Positions 51,813 through 64,000 of a stretch of DNA of 64,000 nucleotides are shown in pieces. Position numbers and translations under genes: made by a program. This DNA comes from Anoplolepis gracilipes (Eukaryota > Arthropoda > Insecta > Hymenoptera > Formicidae). Where the stretch lies: contig NC_132970.1 in the NCBI RefSeq assembly GCF_047496725.1, forward strand, positions 6,578,001-6,642,000, written 5' to 3'. Position 1 is the stretch's first letter. The number at the start of each line of letters is the position of its first letter. The notes beneath the pieces were generated by a model. The model saw only the letters and a program-made list of their open reading frames with translations. It did no database searches and was not told where the DNA came from.

Positions 51813-52984
51813 TCAGACTTCCATGACCCGTTGCACGGAATTAATATCTAGAGCGCAATTGCCGATCGCATCCGGCGAATCTGAAAGATACTCCTCGGAT
51901 GGCGTAACTCCAGCTGTCCTCATGTCATCCCTCACACGTTCGACCTGGGACAATAGTATTGATATTAATTATCGTAATATTTATATTTATATTATATAAT
52001 ATTAATATAAAATATTAGTAATGTAGTATAATATTATATAAAACTATTGTTATTTACATAATTAGATTATTACAGAATTTTATTGAGCAAAATATTGTTT
52101 TGTTTTTTATTGTTAAAAATTATTACAGAATAGTGAGAGAGAAATAATAATGAAAAGCATATCGCGCGAAAATTTGTTATCATCAGTCTTGCTTTTTGCC
52201 AAGTATTTATGGAGAACGATTTATGAATATGACTGAGAAAGATTGTGCAAGTGTGTAGCGCAGTAAGACGTAGCAGCATGTATTGCTGCGACAGAATTAT
52301 GGTGGCGTATTAAGGCACGTCGCGACATGCATATACAACTGTACCTCAGACCTTAATCGACCCTAACCTGTGTGAGAACTCGCAGTAAATTCAAGCCGGC
52401 GACTTTCTTTAAGTCGAGCACATTCCATTTGCCGCTACGGAGAAGTTCGGCGAATAGTTCAGGATATCTCGATACGTCTTCAAGCCCACGAGGGGTTCTA
52501 TGAAAGAAAAGATGTTTTACGTAATCTGATGTTTTTTTTTTTTTTAATAGCTTAACGACTATACAAAATTACATTTTATTTATTAACAATTAATTTGTAG
52601 ATAAAAAATCAACTTTTTATACCAAAGAACTTTATAATTTTAGTTTGATAATTGAATTCTGGTTTAAATCGCTTACGTCGGTTTATAGCTGAAGAACTAT
52701 TATATGCAAATTATTCGAAAATTAAAGGTGTAGCATTAACATTTAACACATATATTTCGAAAATAAATTTAAAAAATTTTATATTCTTAATTAATTCTAC
52801 GTCCGATTTTATCTTCAACATACTTGTTGATGCCGTCGAAATCTCCGCCGACTCCGATATGGTCCACGCCAATCAAATTTCTTATGTAGTATATGTGCTC
52901 GGCCACGTCCGAGACACTGGCTTGAGGTCCGCATTTTACGAAGTAATTGTAAAACGTGACCATCACCAACCCGCCGTTATCAGC
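51813..52984 (-). CDS. Dipeptidase exons E-G: C-terminal part
   Basis: Exons 52984-52824, 52497-52368 and 51944-51813 encode residues 286-425. They contain ADNGGLVMVTFYNYFV, SVSDVAEHIYYIRNLIG, the acidic GVGGDFDG, then TPRGLEDVSRYPELFAELL and KVAGLNLLRVLTQVERVRDD. The last exon ends DINSVQRVMEV and TGA, without a hydrophobic GPI signal. A Cys in AIGNCALDI may form a late disulfide. Confidence 0.92.
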
Positions 52985-53842
52985 CTGGAAACAAGCACGT
53001 GATGATATAAAGAAGAGCCCGTAATTCTGACGTTCCATGATTTGAACGTGCTTCGCGCCGCCGCACCGGGAATTTTAAGCCAGTTCGATGAGAGTCTGTG
53101 TGTAACATGTAATTTTCCATCGGTGTAGAAAGAAAGCTGTAACTTGGTTGTGCCTTTGCCCCGCAACAAATACAACGATAGTAGACAGAGGAATCGATAA
53201 AATCGACGAGAAGGGAGGCCTCGTTAGCATGATATCGCATTCCATACCATCGACTCGTTGCCATTAATTTTCGACTTTGATAATTCGCCTCTTAACGAGC
53301 CGAAGCAAGCCAAGCGCTCTTTAATGAGGAGCAAAATCGGCAATAGAGGACGAAATCGCTAGTAAATGTTTCACGCTGCTACTAACAATAAAACTTTAAC
53401 CATCATCTTGGATAATTACCCATTTGCGGGAAAGAAGGTAAGAGAGAAGAGAAAGGTAAATAGAAAAAAAAAAATTTTATCTTCGTCGTGTTGTTCTTTT
53501 TTTGTATTGTTAATCGTTTAGCTTTACACCTGCGAGATGTGAATTTTGACGCAAAAAATCCAATTTGCGCGCGAGTGAGAATCATTCTTATACAATGTTG
53601 ATACTGTAATTATATTGAATGTATAAATATATTTATAAAGTAAAGTATGAATTACATTATAATAATTTTTATATAATTTTAATTTAAGTTTTTAAAGACT
53701 ATATTGTACTTGAACACAAGTTCTATTTTGCTTTTTTCTAAGTTTTAAGCCAAGACAATTGAAAAAGAAGTAATTAAGAAAATAAAAATAATTGAGAATT
53801 AATTTTATATAGATTACAGAAATATATGTATGTAAGTATACA

Positions 53843-53897
<55 letters not shown>

Positions 53898-56500
53898 TTA
53901 TTTATTTATATTTATTTATATGTATACGTACTCACCAGCTGTTTAAGAATGTCGTCGGGCACATTTCTAGAAGAATTACAAATGGTGAACGCTGAGGAGT
54001 GTGAAAAAATGAGCGGCGCTCTACTGACCCTCAGAGCATCCCTCATGGTTGCCCTCGCAGTGTGACTAAGGTCTATCAGCATTCCAAGCCTATTCATTTC
54101 TTGAACTACTGCTTTGCCGAATGTCGTCAGGCCTCCGCCTGGAGAAAATATATCAAAATTATTTTGTTTTCTATACTTTATGTGTGAAATCATACATTAC
54201 AAATGTTGTGACAAATCTCTAAAATCCGTTAAACAATACTAATACAAAACAGCTATTATACACGTATATATTATATATTATCCATCTTTCAATATAATTA
54301 TTTCTTCTTTAAATAGTACAATATAATAAATTTCATGCGAAATATAAAACTTGATGTATATATTTCATAATTTAGAAAAGAAATTACAGAGAAAAATGTA
54401 CAAGTAGAAACATTTTAAATTTTCACCAAACTTTCGTTTGATATCTTAAGTGCTTGCGAGTGTTTATAAGATTAAGTTTGCAAGTTTCGACTCTGCTAAT
54501 TCTGAAAAGGATGTTTATTTCAAACTTGCGTCTAATTTACCATCTTCGTCGTCGTCTTCTACCGACGAACTTTTCGCCCACGGTGTGTTGCAAGTATGTG
54601 TCAGTGTAAGATATCGTACACCCAACTGGTAGAGCGTTCTTAAAACGGCTAAACTACTTCCTAGACTATGCCCACCCTCCACTCCAATCAGGGAGGCTAT
54701 TCTACCTCGCCCGTGAGCCTCCAAAATCTCTAGAAATTAGAAATATAGTTGAATAAAATTGTCGACCGCGCTAAGTTACAATATTTTCTGTTGCATATTT
54801 TCGACGTTCTATATTTTGCTCCTACTATTACGACGAGCAATACTCACCTCTTGACGATGCAGCGAATTGCATGTGCTGGGAATATTTTTCTATGAGTCTT
54901 TTAATGAGATCTACCTGCTCTAGAGTCAACTGAACCGCGTTGAGATGCTGAGACTCGCATGGCACGTAAGCGGCCCAAAACTGAAAAAAAGAGATACAAT
55001 CTACGTGACGTATATATTATATTATGCAGATTTTTCTAGAAAAACAAACAAGGATTTCTTGCATTTTACCTTCAAGAAATTATTATAAAAAATTGTCGAA
55101 AATAATTATGTCAAGATTTTTTTGACACATTTAAAAGAAAAGCAAAAAACGAAAATTAGGAAAGTGTAAGATAGAATGCACATTCGAAAAAGTATAGTAT
55201 TTTACTTTTTGATCATAAGATTAATTGTTTACTAAAATAAAAACATATTTTATATTTTATAATACATTTTGCATTATATGATAGAAAAAATGTGTAAAGG
55301 AATATAATTTAAAGCCACACAACAATATGTTTACTTAATGTTCGAATATGAATAATCTTTTCATGTTGAAGAACGTTCTCTCAATCTTATTTTTGAAAAA
55401 TTAAACTTTTAAGAAAAATAACATTCCAGATATAATAGCAGTGTATTACTAAAATTCTAAAATAATAAAAAATAGTGTGACAGTATTTTGGTGCGTCAAA
55501 AAAACGCATTATATATATGTATAAATATGTGCATGCGTGCGTGTTGTATGTGTGTGTGTATGTACATGTGTGAGTGTGACACACGCTTAATGCTCGCATC
55601 ATTCAGACCTAACGAGCTCTTGAGTGCTCGTATACGATAATCGATGCATTCAATGCGTCACGCTCATAATATTGTCGAAACCCGAAACCCATCTCTAGTA
55701 GTGATCTCTAGCATTGCCTGCATAACCGATAATTCTAAATAACATATTTACACATCTACATTGCACTGCGATATGAATCGTTTCTTGAATTGCGTGAGGG
55801 TTAATGCTTATAGATCAACATTAAAAAAGATTATCAAATATGTACAATAATATTTTCAATTAAATTATATTATATTAAAGAATTTTGCGTGATAATTAAT
55901 TTTAATTTTTTATAATAATTATATTTTTTAAAATGTTAATTTAAATTTTTGTTTATTATCAAGCTATTTAATATTATGTTTAATATTGCAGATATTAAAG
56001 AGTTATGACATATTCTAATTTCTTTAAGGAAAAATCCGCTATAAGCAGATTTTGTCTCAGAAGAAACGTTATTAAGATTCGACTATTTTTAGAGAAACGT
56101 TGTATTGTTTTATTTATTTGACGAGTTTGCGTTTGATTGCTGCAATGTGCTAATTATGTTTAATAATTACCTGACCGCCCACCATGCCTTGCCGCAATCT
56201 GACCAGATCGGTTTGACTCCAAGCGCTTTTGCTCCAAGGCGCGACTTGACGCAAGTCCTTGTCGAAATCAAAGTCTGCCAGTTGATTGTGCAGGAAATTG
56301 CGGATGTTCCACGGTAAGTCATTGTGGCCGTCGATCAAAGGCACTTCGGAAAGAACCTGCCGAACGGTCTCCAATCGCTCACGCGGCGACGTCAGGAGTG
56401 CGAGCTCCCCATCCGCTGGACGTGGCCCGACTCTGCCCACCCAAGTGCCAATCGACAGTATAATCACGCTTACTGTCCATACACCATTCTGGCCGCCATT
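51813..56500 (-). CDS. Membrane (renal-type) dipeptidase, family M19, 5' end not found
   Basis: A zinc dipeptidase (peptidase M19, DPEP-like) that hydrolyses dipeptides at the cell surface. Coding exons on the minus strand: 56500-56171, 54980-54848, 54729-54541, 54138-53936, 52984-52824, 52497-52368 and 51944-51813, giving 425 aa to the TGA. Junctions are frame-consistent. The ligands are all present: H59 and D61 in DGHNDLPW, bridging E172 in GVEGGH, H243 in LIDLSH and H264 in FSHSS. LTHTCNTPW (H199) and GVGGDFDG match substrate-site motifs. The first exon begins at an acceptor (TTTCAG) in mid-frame as NGGQNGVW, so a start exon lies upstream, perhaps beyond the window. A hydrophobic segment (VWTVSVIILSIGTWVG, residues 7-22) may be a signal anchor. 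The C-terminus (NSVQRVMEV) lacks the hydrophobic tail of GPI-anchored mammalian forms. Family is firm; gene name left open. Confidence 0.94.
53848..53925. repeat. (TA)n then (TTTATA)n tract beside a splice donor
   Basis: A TA run at about 53848-53890 followed by TTTATATTTATTTATTTATA units, ending about ten bases from the dipeptidase exon D donor. Confidence 0.92.
53936..54980 (-). CDS. Dipeptidase exons B-D: central barrel with Zn ligands
   Basis: Exons 54980-54848, 54729-54541 and 54138-53936 encode residues 111-285. Exon B has FWAAYVPCESQHLNAVQLTL EQ, the FW-AYVPC motif of the family. Exon C carries GVEGGHSLG and YLTLTHTCNTPW, followed by an acidic run (EDDDED). Exon D has GGGLTTFGKAVVQEMNRLGM with the two His ligands, then RNVPDDILKQL, whose Arg contacts substrate in mammalian enzymes. 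A long (TA)n and TTTA-type tract lies about 45 bases past the exon D donor. Confidence 0.93.
54981..56170 (-). other. Dipeptidase intron A
   Basis: AT-rich intron of about 1.2 kb. Has a (TG)n-like patch at 55530-55580. No gene seen. Confidence 0.7.
56171..56500 (-). CDS. Dipeptidase exon A: hydrophobic anchor and HxD metal motif
   Basis: First recovered exon, 110 codons, phase 0 at both ends. It holds the hydrophobic segment, a linker (GPRPADGELALLTSPRERLE) and the catalytic start LIDGHNDLPWNIR. Then comes the substrate-gate region LRQVAPWSKSAWSQTDLVRL and QGMVGGQ. No ATG lies in frame between the acceptor and the next upstream stop, so translation cannot begin here with the hydrophobic segment included unless GTG is used. 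Confidence 0.92.
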
Positions 56501-59262
56501 CTGAAATAAAATACAGCAAATAATGCGATAAGATTAAGCTTCATAGTCTTGGCTACTTTTACATAAAAAAGAAAAATTAATTCTATTCTTCTAATAAATT
56601 TATTTAAAAAAATAAAAAGCTTTCTTTTGTAAAATATGAAAAGCCTTCTTTCATTGATAAAGTGATTTTGCATTAAGTAAAATGATATTAATTATTAGAT
56701 GTACAATAAAATAAAAAAATAATTACAAAATATGACAACATAGCGTAGATATTAAAATTTATAACAAACTAGATTATATATCTACAAAAAAAAAATATAT
56801 ATATAATAGATTTTTCAAATATGTTCTAAAATATTATGTTGTTGTAGATATTGCATAAAAATGATCTTTTGCTCGAGCACTAGACTATATACAGTACAAA
56901 TTCTATTATTAAACTCCTTATCAAAGAGACTTTTACCAGACAATTTGTGAGACAGATTGCCCGGCGGAAATATGAACGACTTCAATAATGGCACAAAGCG
57001 AGTTAATAAAGTACCGTAAAAGTTTTTTTGATATATGTATTTAGTATGATATTCGCGCGCATGAGAGAGTAACGTATTGTTCCTGTGGGATTACCTCGCG
57101 TAATGAAGATAGACCGGAAAAGAGAAACAAAACACGAAGGGATGGTTGTACACAAAATTCTGCGACCTACGCCATTTTCCGTACACATCTCCTATTCTAT
57201 GAAACTAAAGATCTGAGAAACAAGTATTTTCACGAAAGGGAGACATACAGCTTTAATAGAGATTATAAATTATTAAACTCTGTTCATTCAAGCAATGCTG
57301 GTGAATGTTTGCCTGTCGTCGGGATTTGTTATTCACAGAACGAAACAGTGAATTATTTCTCGAGCAAAGTATCAAAGCCTTTGCTGTTCACTTTCCAGGA
57401 CTTGCCCTTTTGCCAGTCGCAGGCTTGCAAACACTGAGAAAAGCCGTACACGCAATGGCCGGAGTTTAATCTTCGCCTCGAGTAATCTGCAGAACGAATT
57501 GCGGTACGTTACTATGTGTTACAGGATTATATGAAAGAACCATGCAGACGGATCACGTTCCATTGTCCCGTATATTATTCTGTTTACGAAGCTGTTCATC
57601 AAAGGAAAAACTTAAATTTTTGTGAAAAAATGACTGATGGCTTTTTTCCAACGATGATTGATTATCGCCCGCCATTTGCATCGCGACATCTTTGATCTAT
57701 TGTATCTTGTTATAAAAAAATTGATTTCCGAATAAAGTAATTATTTATCCGAAATGACAAACTCGTTAATCTCTAATAAAGATAATGTTAATTTTTGCTC
57801 GTTTCTTGATTTTACGCAGCAGGATTGGATGCGAAAGCAGATATTGTACATCAATCGTACCGGAAAATGTCTGCTGCAAGAGAGTCGAGAGATTCGTGTA
57901 CAAGAGAGATTAGCTCAACTCCACGTTCTAACCGTGTACAAAAGAACCAAAATTATTTGAGTGCTGAGCAATGTCGTTTAACTGTATTCACCGGTCGACC
58001 AAACGGTGACCCGCACTACTCGTTGACCGCGGGAATGCGGTCTGTTCATACTCGGCTGCCCATACACGGCGTTTTCCGCGTCGCACCGCGCCACACCGCC
58101 CGAGACTTCGAGGGAGAGTCCCGACATTGTTTAAACTTCCGACGGTCTTACGGAAATATTTGCGCAACGCTAACTTTCGTTGGCAATAATCATTAAGGAA
58201 TTTGCAGCTCATCGCACTGTATTTTCATAGCATTTCACAATATTATTCGATATGCAGTTTATACGTCGCAATTTGTCGCAATTAAACAGAGATAATATTA
58301 TTATCCAAAGTTTCAATTATATCGAGAATTTTGCGAAGAAACAAGTTAAAATGTAATTTATTGTCTCGTGCAAATGTAATGTAACTTCTAAATTAATAAA
58401 AGTTTAATTATTAAACAGCTTTTTCGTTAGATTTAAAATTTTAATTTTGCGCGTAATATATAAATTTTCTTTTACGCATTGATGGATTGTATAAAATAAC
58501 ATAATATAATATATGTATATGTGTTCGATAAAATACTTTTTCCGAAGTAAATAATAAAATATTGAAATAAAATATAAATTTACTGTTACATAATCCATCG
58601 TATGATAATTTCATTCATAGAAAATTATTTAGCATTACGCAAATATAAATTTTATATCTGCCAGTTCGAACGATTATATACTATACGATACTAGTTCGAT
58701 TCTACAGGTAATTCTGATACCCGATTCTGAATCTATTTAGTCGTGTTGCTAACATTACAGTTCACCTCGCACGTGTCACGTTTAGCTTTTACGACGAGTC
58801 GATATTGATTTCATCCGCCTCTAAAGTGAATTTTCATTATCTCATGTGCATGAGAATCTGTATTCTTCTTTTACAGCAATTTAATTCATAGGTGTATAAA
58901 TAATTTTATTCGTTCAATTTCCGAAAATCACTCGCTGCTAGTATATATTTTAAAATATATAAAAAAAAGAGAAGAGTGTTATGACATATGATACATAAAA
59001 ACTTTCAAAGAATTCATTAATTGTTAAAAAAATTTAGAACTATCTTATTTTTTATCTTTTATAGCGTATATTTCTATTATAACAATGTAAATTTGACACA
59101 TTAGAATATATATCAATAATATAAAATGTTTAGCTAGTACAACATTTTGCGCTTTATTGTTACAGATAATTTAAGGAAAACAATCTTGTCTGATCAAATC
59201 TTGTTATAATTGAACTTTCCTTCGGCAAAGGTAAAAAATTCATATTTGCATATGGATTTATA

Positions 59263-59263
<1 letters not shown>

Positions 59264-59303
<40 letters not shown>
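59264..59303. repeat. (TA)n microsatellite
   Basis: Uninterrupted TA run in the region upstream of the dipeptidase. Confidence 0.93.
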
Positions 59304-59304
<1 letters not shown>

Positions 59305-59762
59305 TAAATATTAATAGAAGTGGAGTACTGAAAAGAAGTTAGAAAAAAAGAGGTAAAAAGGCAACAGAAATATTTTAAACTGGCTTGTATCCAAATGCCG
59401 ATTGTAATAATGGGCCATATTAGATGTGATCAGAGCGAGCCATTGAATCTATTGAATATGCTCAGATAACACGAGCATCGATGTTTTCGAAGATTTAATT
59501 TATAAAATTAATTTAATAACTAGTTTAATTATAACTTGTTATAGCCGTGACAATACCCGTCACTAAATTATATGTATTTAAAAAATCAATTATGTATTTA
59601 CAAAAAGTGTTTTAATAATAACATTTTAAAGATATATATATTGCAAATACCCTATTTTGTAATTAAAATTATTATAAATAATTATTATCACATATCACGA
59701 TTATTATCTATTACTGTTTGAATTATATTTTAATGAAAATTATTGTACCTAAAGAGAATTGT

Positions 59763-59765
<3 letters not shown>

Positions 59766-59812
<47 letters not shown>
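59766..59812. repeat. (TA)n microsatellite
   Basis: Uninterrupted TA run about 500 bases from the previous one. Confidence 0.93.
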
Positions 59813-59817
<5 letters not shown>

Positions 59818-61448
59818 ACACAAACATCGCTTTGTCATACATGTATTTCGCTTTACATTTTGTTCTTCCTATATGAATAGATAATTTGATCCTATCTACT
59901 CCATCGAATGAAAGGGGCCGCAAAGGGTTAAATTGGGCGGTCGATTCAATATTCCGCGCTCGTATGCGGCACCGCGATATTGTCCGTTTCATAATTAACA
60001 CGTCAATTTGGCGATTGGCTCCGTTCGCGCATAAAAAGGCGACGTGCCACAAATGATTTAAGTCACGACCCGAATTTTAATAACCTTCTCGGACGAGCAA
60101 ATGTACAGAGGTTTTTAACGCTCTTTTAACGTATTAACGTTTACGTCAATTTCTCGTAATAATAACCGTAACATATGAGATAACGAAAGCGCAGGTCGAT
60201 TTATCGTGAATGGTATCCGTGCAGAAAATATCGTTATCGTAGAACGTTGCGCGTTATGAACGGAGAACATTGTTACATTCGTTATTCAAATGCTTGAACT
60301 GTGTAACGGAGCTTGAAAGGGGGTCATGTGAGACAAACTAGGTTTCGCGTACTTTTAAGTTTCAACGGGAATATCTACTGCGCGCGCGAAAAGGCGAGAT
60401 AGGGAGAGAGAGAGAGAGGGAAAAATTACTTTGTAGCTCTGCTTTCTCCCTTTTCGAGGACGTTGTAACGTTTGAAATTGCAGGGCGGCGGCATCGCGGA
60501 CTGCCATCGCGGCTCGTGAACTTAAAAAAAAAAAAAAGATCCTAAAAAAAGAACAATTGGAGCTTCCCTGTCTTGATCTTTCCGCAAGCTCAGCTTTGCT
60601 GGAGCCATTTCGCCGAGACTCGCAGCTGGAAAGAAAAATTACTTCGAGATGTTTTTCTAAAGACGTCGTTCCGCTTGAACAGCGGCGTGCATTTTAACGC
60701 GTCGAGAATTTATATGGCATGAAAGAAACAGAAATTTGCAAAATTTCTGCCATATGTCTTACTTTGCGAAATTATGCATTATTCTTATGCAAGATCGAAG
60801 TCCATTTAACGAAAGTATTCTTACATAAATTGGATTTTATACGACGCTCAAAACAAGTCATATTTTAGTGATGCTTGCGCAGAATCTTTCTCGTTGCAAG
60901 ATTCTTTGATTTCTTTCAGTTTTTTTCAATCACGCTCTTTTGAATAAAGAGAATGCATATAAGTGGAAACTTGGAGGTAAATGCGCGAGTGCAAGGTAAG
61001 TGAATCGGAAATTTCAGAGTCGCAATTCATGTTACGTGACTGGCCGCAATATTTCATGGAAATTTCTCCAGAGATAAGAGCAAGGTGAAGATGGCGACCA
61101 ATAGTCAAAGAAATGATATGTATGCTCTCGGAGGGTTGAATCTGGTTAGTGAGTATCAACGATTAAACGCGAAAGTGCTATTAATTACGTGTGGGAATAT
61201 CCTAAATGCCGTCATCACGTAGCCATCACTGAAACACATTCCATTCTATATGGATATACGATTACTCATAAGTAATATTTATGTTAACTTTATGTATATT
61301 CGCGCGCACACGTTTATCTATATTATTTATTATATCATACATATTGCTACCATGTATAAATTACCGAATTTACATCAACATTCGCAGTTTGCGTTGTTGC
61401 TTATAATTATCAAAATTTCAGCTTTTGTTCAAATATTCGCATAACAGG

Positions 61449-61603
61449 TTAAACAAATGAGAATTATAGGACATTCTATATACACATACATACATATACA
61501 TACATATATGTATATATACAGAATGTTCCATAATTCATTACATATATATGTATACATATATATACAATATATTAGAGGGATTGCATAATTCTCGTTTATT
61601 TAA
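61449..61603. mobile_element. Nested inverted repeats, MITE-like
   Basis: Outer arms: TTAAACAAATGAGAATTAT at 61449-61467 against ATAATTCTCGTTTATTTAA at 61585-61603. Inner arms: about 61461-61488 (GAATTATAGGACATTCTATA) against about 61507-61536 (ACAGAATGTTCCATAATTC). The left end thus pairs with two partners, as if one MITE had been copied next to itself. The centre is (CATA)n-rich. Confidence 0.5.
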
Positions 61604-63754
61604 GCTGCTATACGTAACTAAATTTGAAATATATTTATATACATATATTTTTTGGTCCTATTTTTATGCATTGTCAAAAATGTCGCCGGTGCATATTTTA
61701 GAACGCGTGACGTATTCTCGCGTCGCGATTGCAATTTTCCGACTCGTCCAAGCGAGAGGTCGATATGATTTGCGACAGTTACGCATTATATGTGTAAGCA
61801 AGGCGCGTCAGCGGCAATATTCTCGTTGAAACTATGACATTTGTCAAACGATACATTGTCGCACGCTGATCTATCACACATGAATGTTTTATGATTTCGA
61901 TATGGTAGAAAGAAATGTCAATGCGTGTATATGCTGCGAATAAATTACTCGACACTACGTTCGCGAAAATGCAATAAAGCCAGTAAGTGGATTTGCGCGA
62001 ATAACAACGTGTATTTTTGTTATGGAGACGATCTTTAGTCCTCTGGGGAAAAAAAGCGAATGCGATTTTCGCGCTATGCATAGGAGAATCGACGACCGAC
62101 GCAAATGGATGGGATCGGGACGAAATCCGAGAAAACATCGGCCGCGGAAGCTCCCGTGAAGCGTGATAGTCCTGCGAGAAAACATGGAGACAAAGGGACG
62201 GGAGAAATCCGTTCACACGGACGGACCTTTCTTTTATTCAACTCGCTCTTATTTTTATTTTTTTCCTTCCCCTTGGCATGTAACGTGTTTTAATTCCCGG
62301 GCGTGTTGAATTGCACGTCTCTAGATTGTAACGTTCGTAATCGATACGGTTGTTTCAGCTTACATTTTCGACCAATAAATATTTCTCGTATACATTTCTA
62401 AGTTAGTGCGCAGCGCGCTATTGAACTTAATTTTGCATATCAGTTACATGATACGGAGTAAATTATGCATGAGACTTTGACGTTGAAGGTTGCGGAATCT
62501 GGAATGTGTGTGAGGAGATTTGGAATATTCTATAGATATGCCCCAGAAAGTTGGAGGTCAGGTTAGCAAGAGGTTTTAATACCTCTATCAAAATTATTAT
62601 TATATTATTTTATTTATAAAATTTATATTATCAAAAATGTATATATGAAAGCTATTGCATTCATCTTAATAATATATTAAATGACAATAAAAATAAATAA
62701 GAGATTAATTATGTTATCTTACAAAAATTGGTAATAATAAACGTAAAAAATTAATTTAATAAATACTTTTTTATATGAAAATTTAAATTCCGTGGGCAAT
62801 AGGAGAATTTTTTATATTTTTAAAAAATTGCAACTGGAATGTTTTTTACACTCAGAATTAATTGCGAGACAAAATATTCTTATTGTTAGTATAAAATGGC
62901 GCAGAAGTTCTAAATAGTTTCACTGTCATTTAAGTTTAAGTAAATATTTTATTTTGTTTATATTTACAATTATTTTACAGAACGCTGGCATTATTTTTTC
63001 AAAATTCATTGTGATTCATGAATTCATAATACATGATTTTATTTCCGCGTATAAGCAAAAGCAAGATACGCAACCAAACAAAAAGAATCGTTGACGCGAA
63101 TGATAAAAGAATAATAAAATCACTGCGAACTTTTCAGTCTCGAGCTCAAGAACGTACTTTGTTATTTTCCTGGTAGAGGATTCATACTATTTCATACGCA
63201 GTGAGCAGTATGGCGAAAGTGCACTTTGTGAGGGGGATGGCAAGCGCGACATAGGAAAGAATCAGACATTGGAGGTGCGAAATGGCTCAATGTGAAAAGT
63301 TCGGGCGTGAAACTTCGAGATTGGAAATATTTCGCATTCTCTATTTCTCTACTCCAAAAGCTGGAAGCCACGTTTTGCGTTCGATAACTTCATCGGAATC
63401 CACGTAAATCAACAGATGGAAACTTTTTCGCTGAGTATCACTCATTCGTTTCGTAATTCTGACATATTATTCTCAACGTATTATTACGTGTAAGTATGTA
63501 ACAAAAATCCGCCGTGTTTTATTTCTCATCATTTTCTCGTTTATTTAATCAAAATACAAGTTTATTTATGAGTAGTAACTCTTATAGGAATTTAATCTAT
63601 AAAATGTAAAAGAACATATTTTTTTAAAATGATTAATAAAATATAGAAAAAGAGAAATCAATAAAACATATCATATTAAAATAAACACTTTCCTTATTAT
63701 TACTAAACATTTTAATTTTTGTAGTTTTTTTGCTTACATGTACATATATATATA

Positions 63755-64000
63755 CAAGGTGTCCCGGAACACCCTTAACAACGCTCGTGAGCAGGTAGGG
63801 CACAGTAAACTGAGCAAAAAAGTCTTATACCATTTTGCGATTTTCGCAATAATTATTAAAATATTAATCAAATGCGCTCAGCATACCCTGAGTGTTTTTA
63901 ATAGTTCAATAATTATTGCGCTAATTGCAAAATGATACAGGACTTTTATGTTCAGTTTGACCTGCTCTATCTGCCCTAGAGAATTGGGGCGATTATTACC
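63755..64000. mobile_element. Palindromic DNA-transposon relic, truncated by window end
   Basis: Starts with ACAAGGTGTCCCGGAAC, a GTGTCCC-type terminus common among insect DNA transposons. The internal arms at about 63787-63865 and 63896-63979 are imperfect reverse complements: GAGCAGGT, AAACTGA, AAAAGTC, CATTTTGC and GCAATAATTATT recur inverted. The right terminus lies outside the window. Confidence 0.6.

Larger units (their letters stand above)
56501..63754. other. Upstream region of the dipeptidase
   Basis: No further exon could be joined to the dipeptidase. GC-richer patches lie at 57280-57560, 57830-58190, 59880-60060, 60300-60680 and 62060-62300. The one at 57830-58190 has open frames on both strands and could be a promoter or leader exon, but no donor in the right phase was found. 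Two (TA)n runs and one nested inverted repeat are present. Confidence 0.55.

Noticed and set aside
56150..56467. GTG at 56467 as the dipeptidase start codon
   Set aside because: GTG starts are not expected in an insect nuclear gene, and the frame continues upstream to a good splice acceptor at 56501.
57825..58212. Overlapping open frames (123 and 74 codons) upstream of the dipeptidase as its first exon
   Set aside because: The only nearby donor-like site (GTGAAT) leaves the wrong phase for exon A and the products are unlike a dipeptidase N-terminus.
1..64000. CRISPR array, phage, bacterial operon or defence system
   Set aside because: All recognised genes are spliced insect genes; no regularly spaced repeats or prokaryotic gene layout were seen.

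Overview
The window is a piece of an AT-rich insect nuclear genome. It has spliced genes with GT-AG introns, (TA)n and (GA)n microsatellites, short palindromic transposon relics and GC-richer islands inside AT-rich introns. Gene content fits an insect, and the overall look suggests a hymenopteran such as an ant; that placement is inference. I rebuilt four protein-coding genes exon by exon by joining splice sites so that reading frame and protein-family motifs both continue. Coordinates rest on hand-read splice sites.

Layout. (1) 1.57-10.27 kb, minus strand: mesh, the septate-junction protein of the insect midgut (signal peptide, NIDO, IPT/TIG, AMOP, vWD, sushi, one membrane span). Two alternative 3' terminal regions each carry their own membrane span and cytoplasmic tail; the longer tail ends in a class I PDZ-ligand-like ESDV. 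(2) 11.56-14.32 kb, minus strand: the CCR4-NOT deadenylase CNOT7/Pop2/Caf1, 302 aa, complete, with all DEDD residues. Its first coding intron holds the decayed 3' part of an unrelated processed copy. (3) 18.19-49.06 kb, plus strand: a 672-aa calpain of the CalpC type, with a 3-codon first coding exon and a 12.6-kb first intron. Its active-site Cys and His are replaced, so it should be a catalytically dead calpain. (4) 51.81-56.50 kb, minus strand: a membrane (renal-type) dipeptidase with all metal ligands, 425 aa recovered; the exon with the start codon was not found.

mesh and CNOT7 are in tandem on the minus strand. CNOT7 and CalpC are divergent across about 3 kb that holds both promoters. 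CalpC and the dipeptidase are convergent. The four genes do different jobs (cell junction, mRNA decay, a regulatory or structural calpain, peptide hydrolysis) and nothing suggests they form one system.

The rest is intron or intergenic DNA: microsatellites, four palindromic or MITE-like elements (3.5, 44.4, 61.5 and 63.8 kb), a relic of a common arthropod repeat type (7.45-7.95 kb), a GATA-site cluster at the mesh promoter, three CACGTG sites near 1.05 kb, a triple TCAGT initiator at the CalpC promoter, and several GC-rich islands with unrecognised open frames. No tRNA, rRNA, CRISPR or viral gene was recognised.
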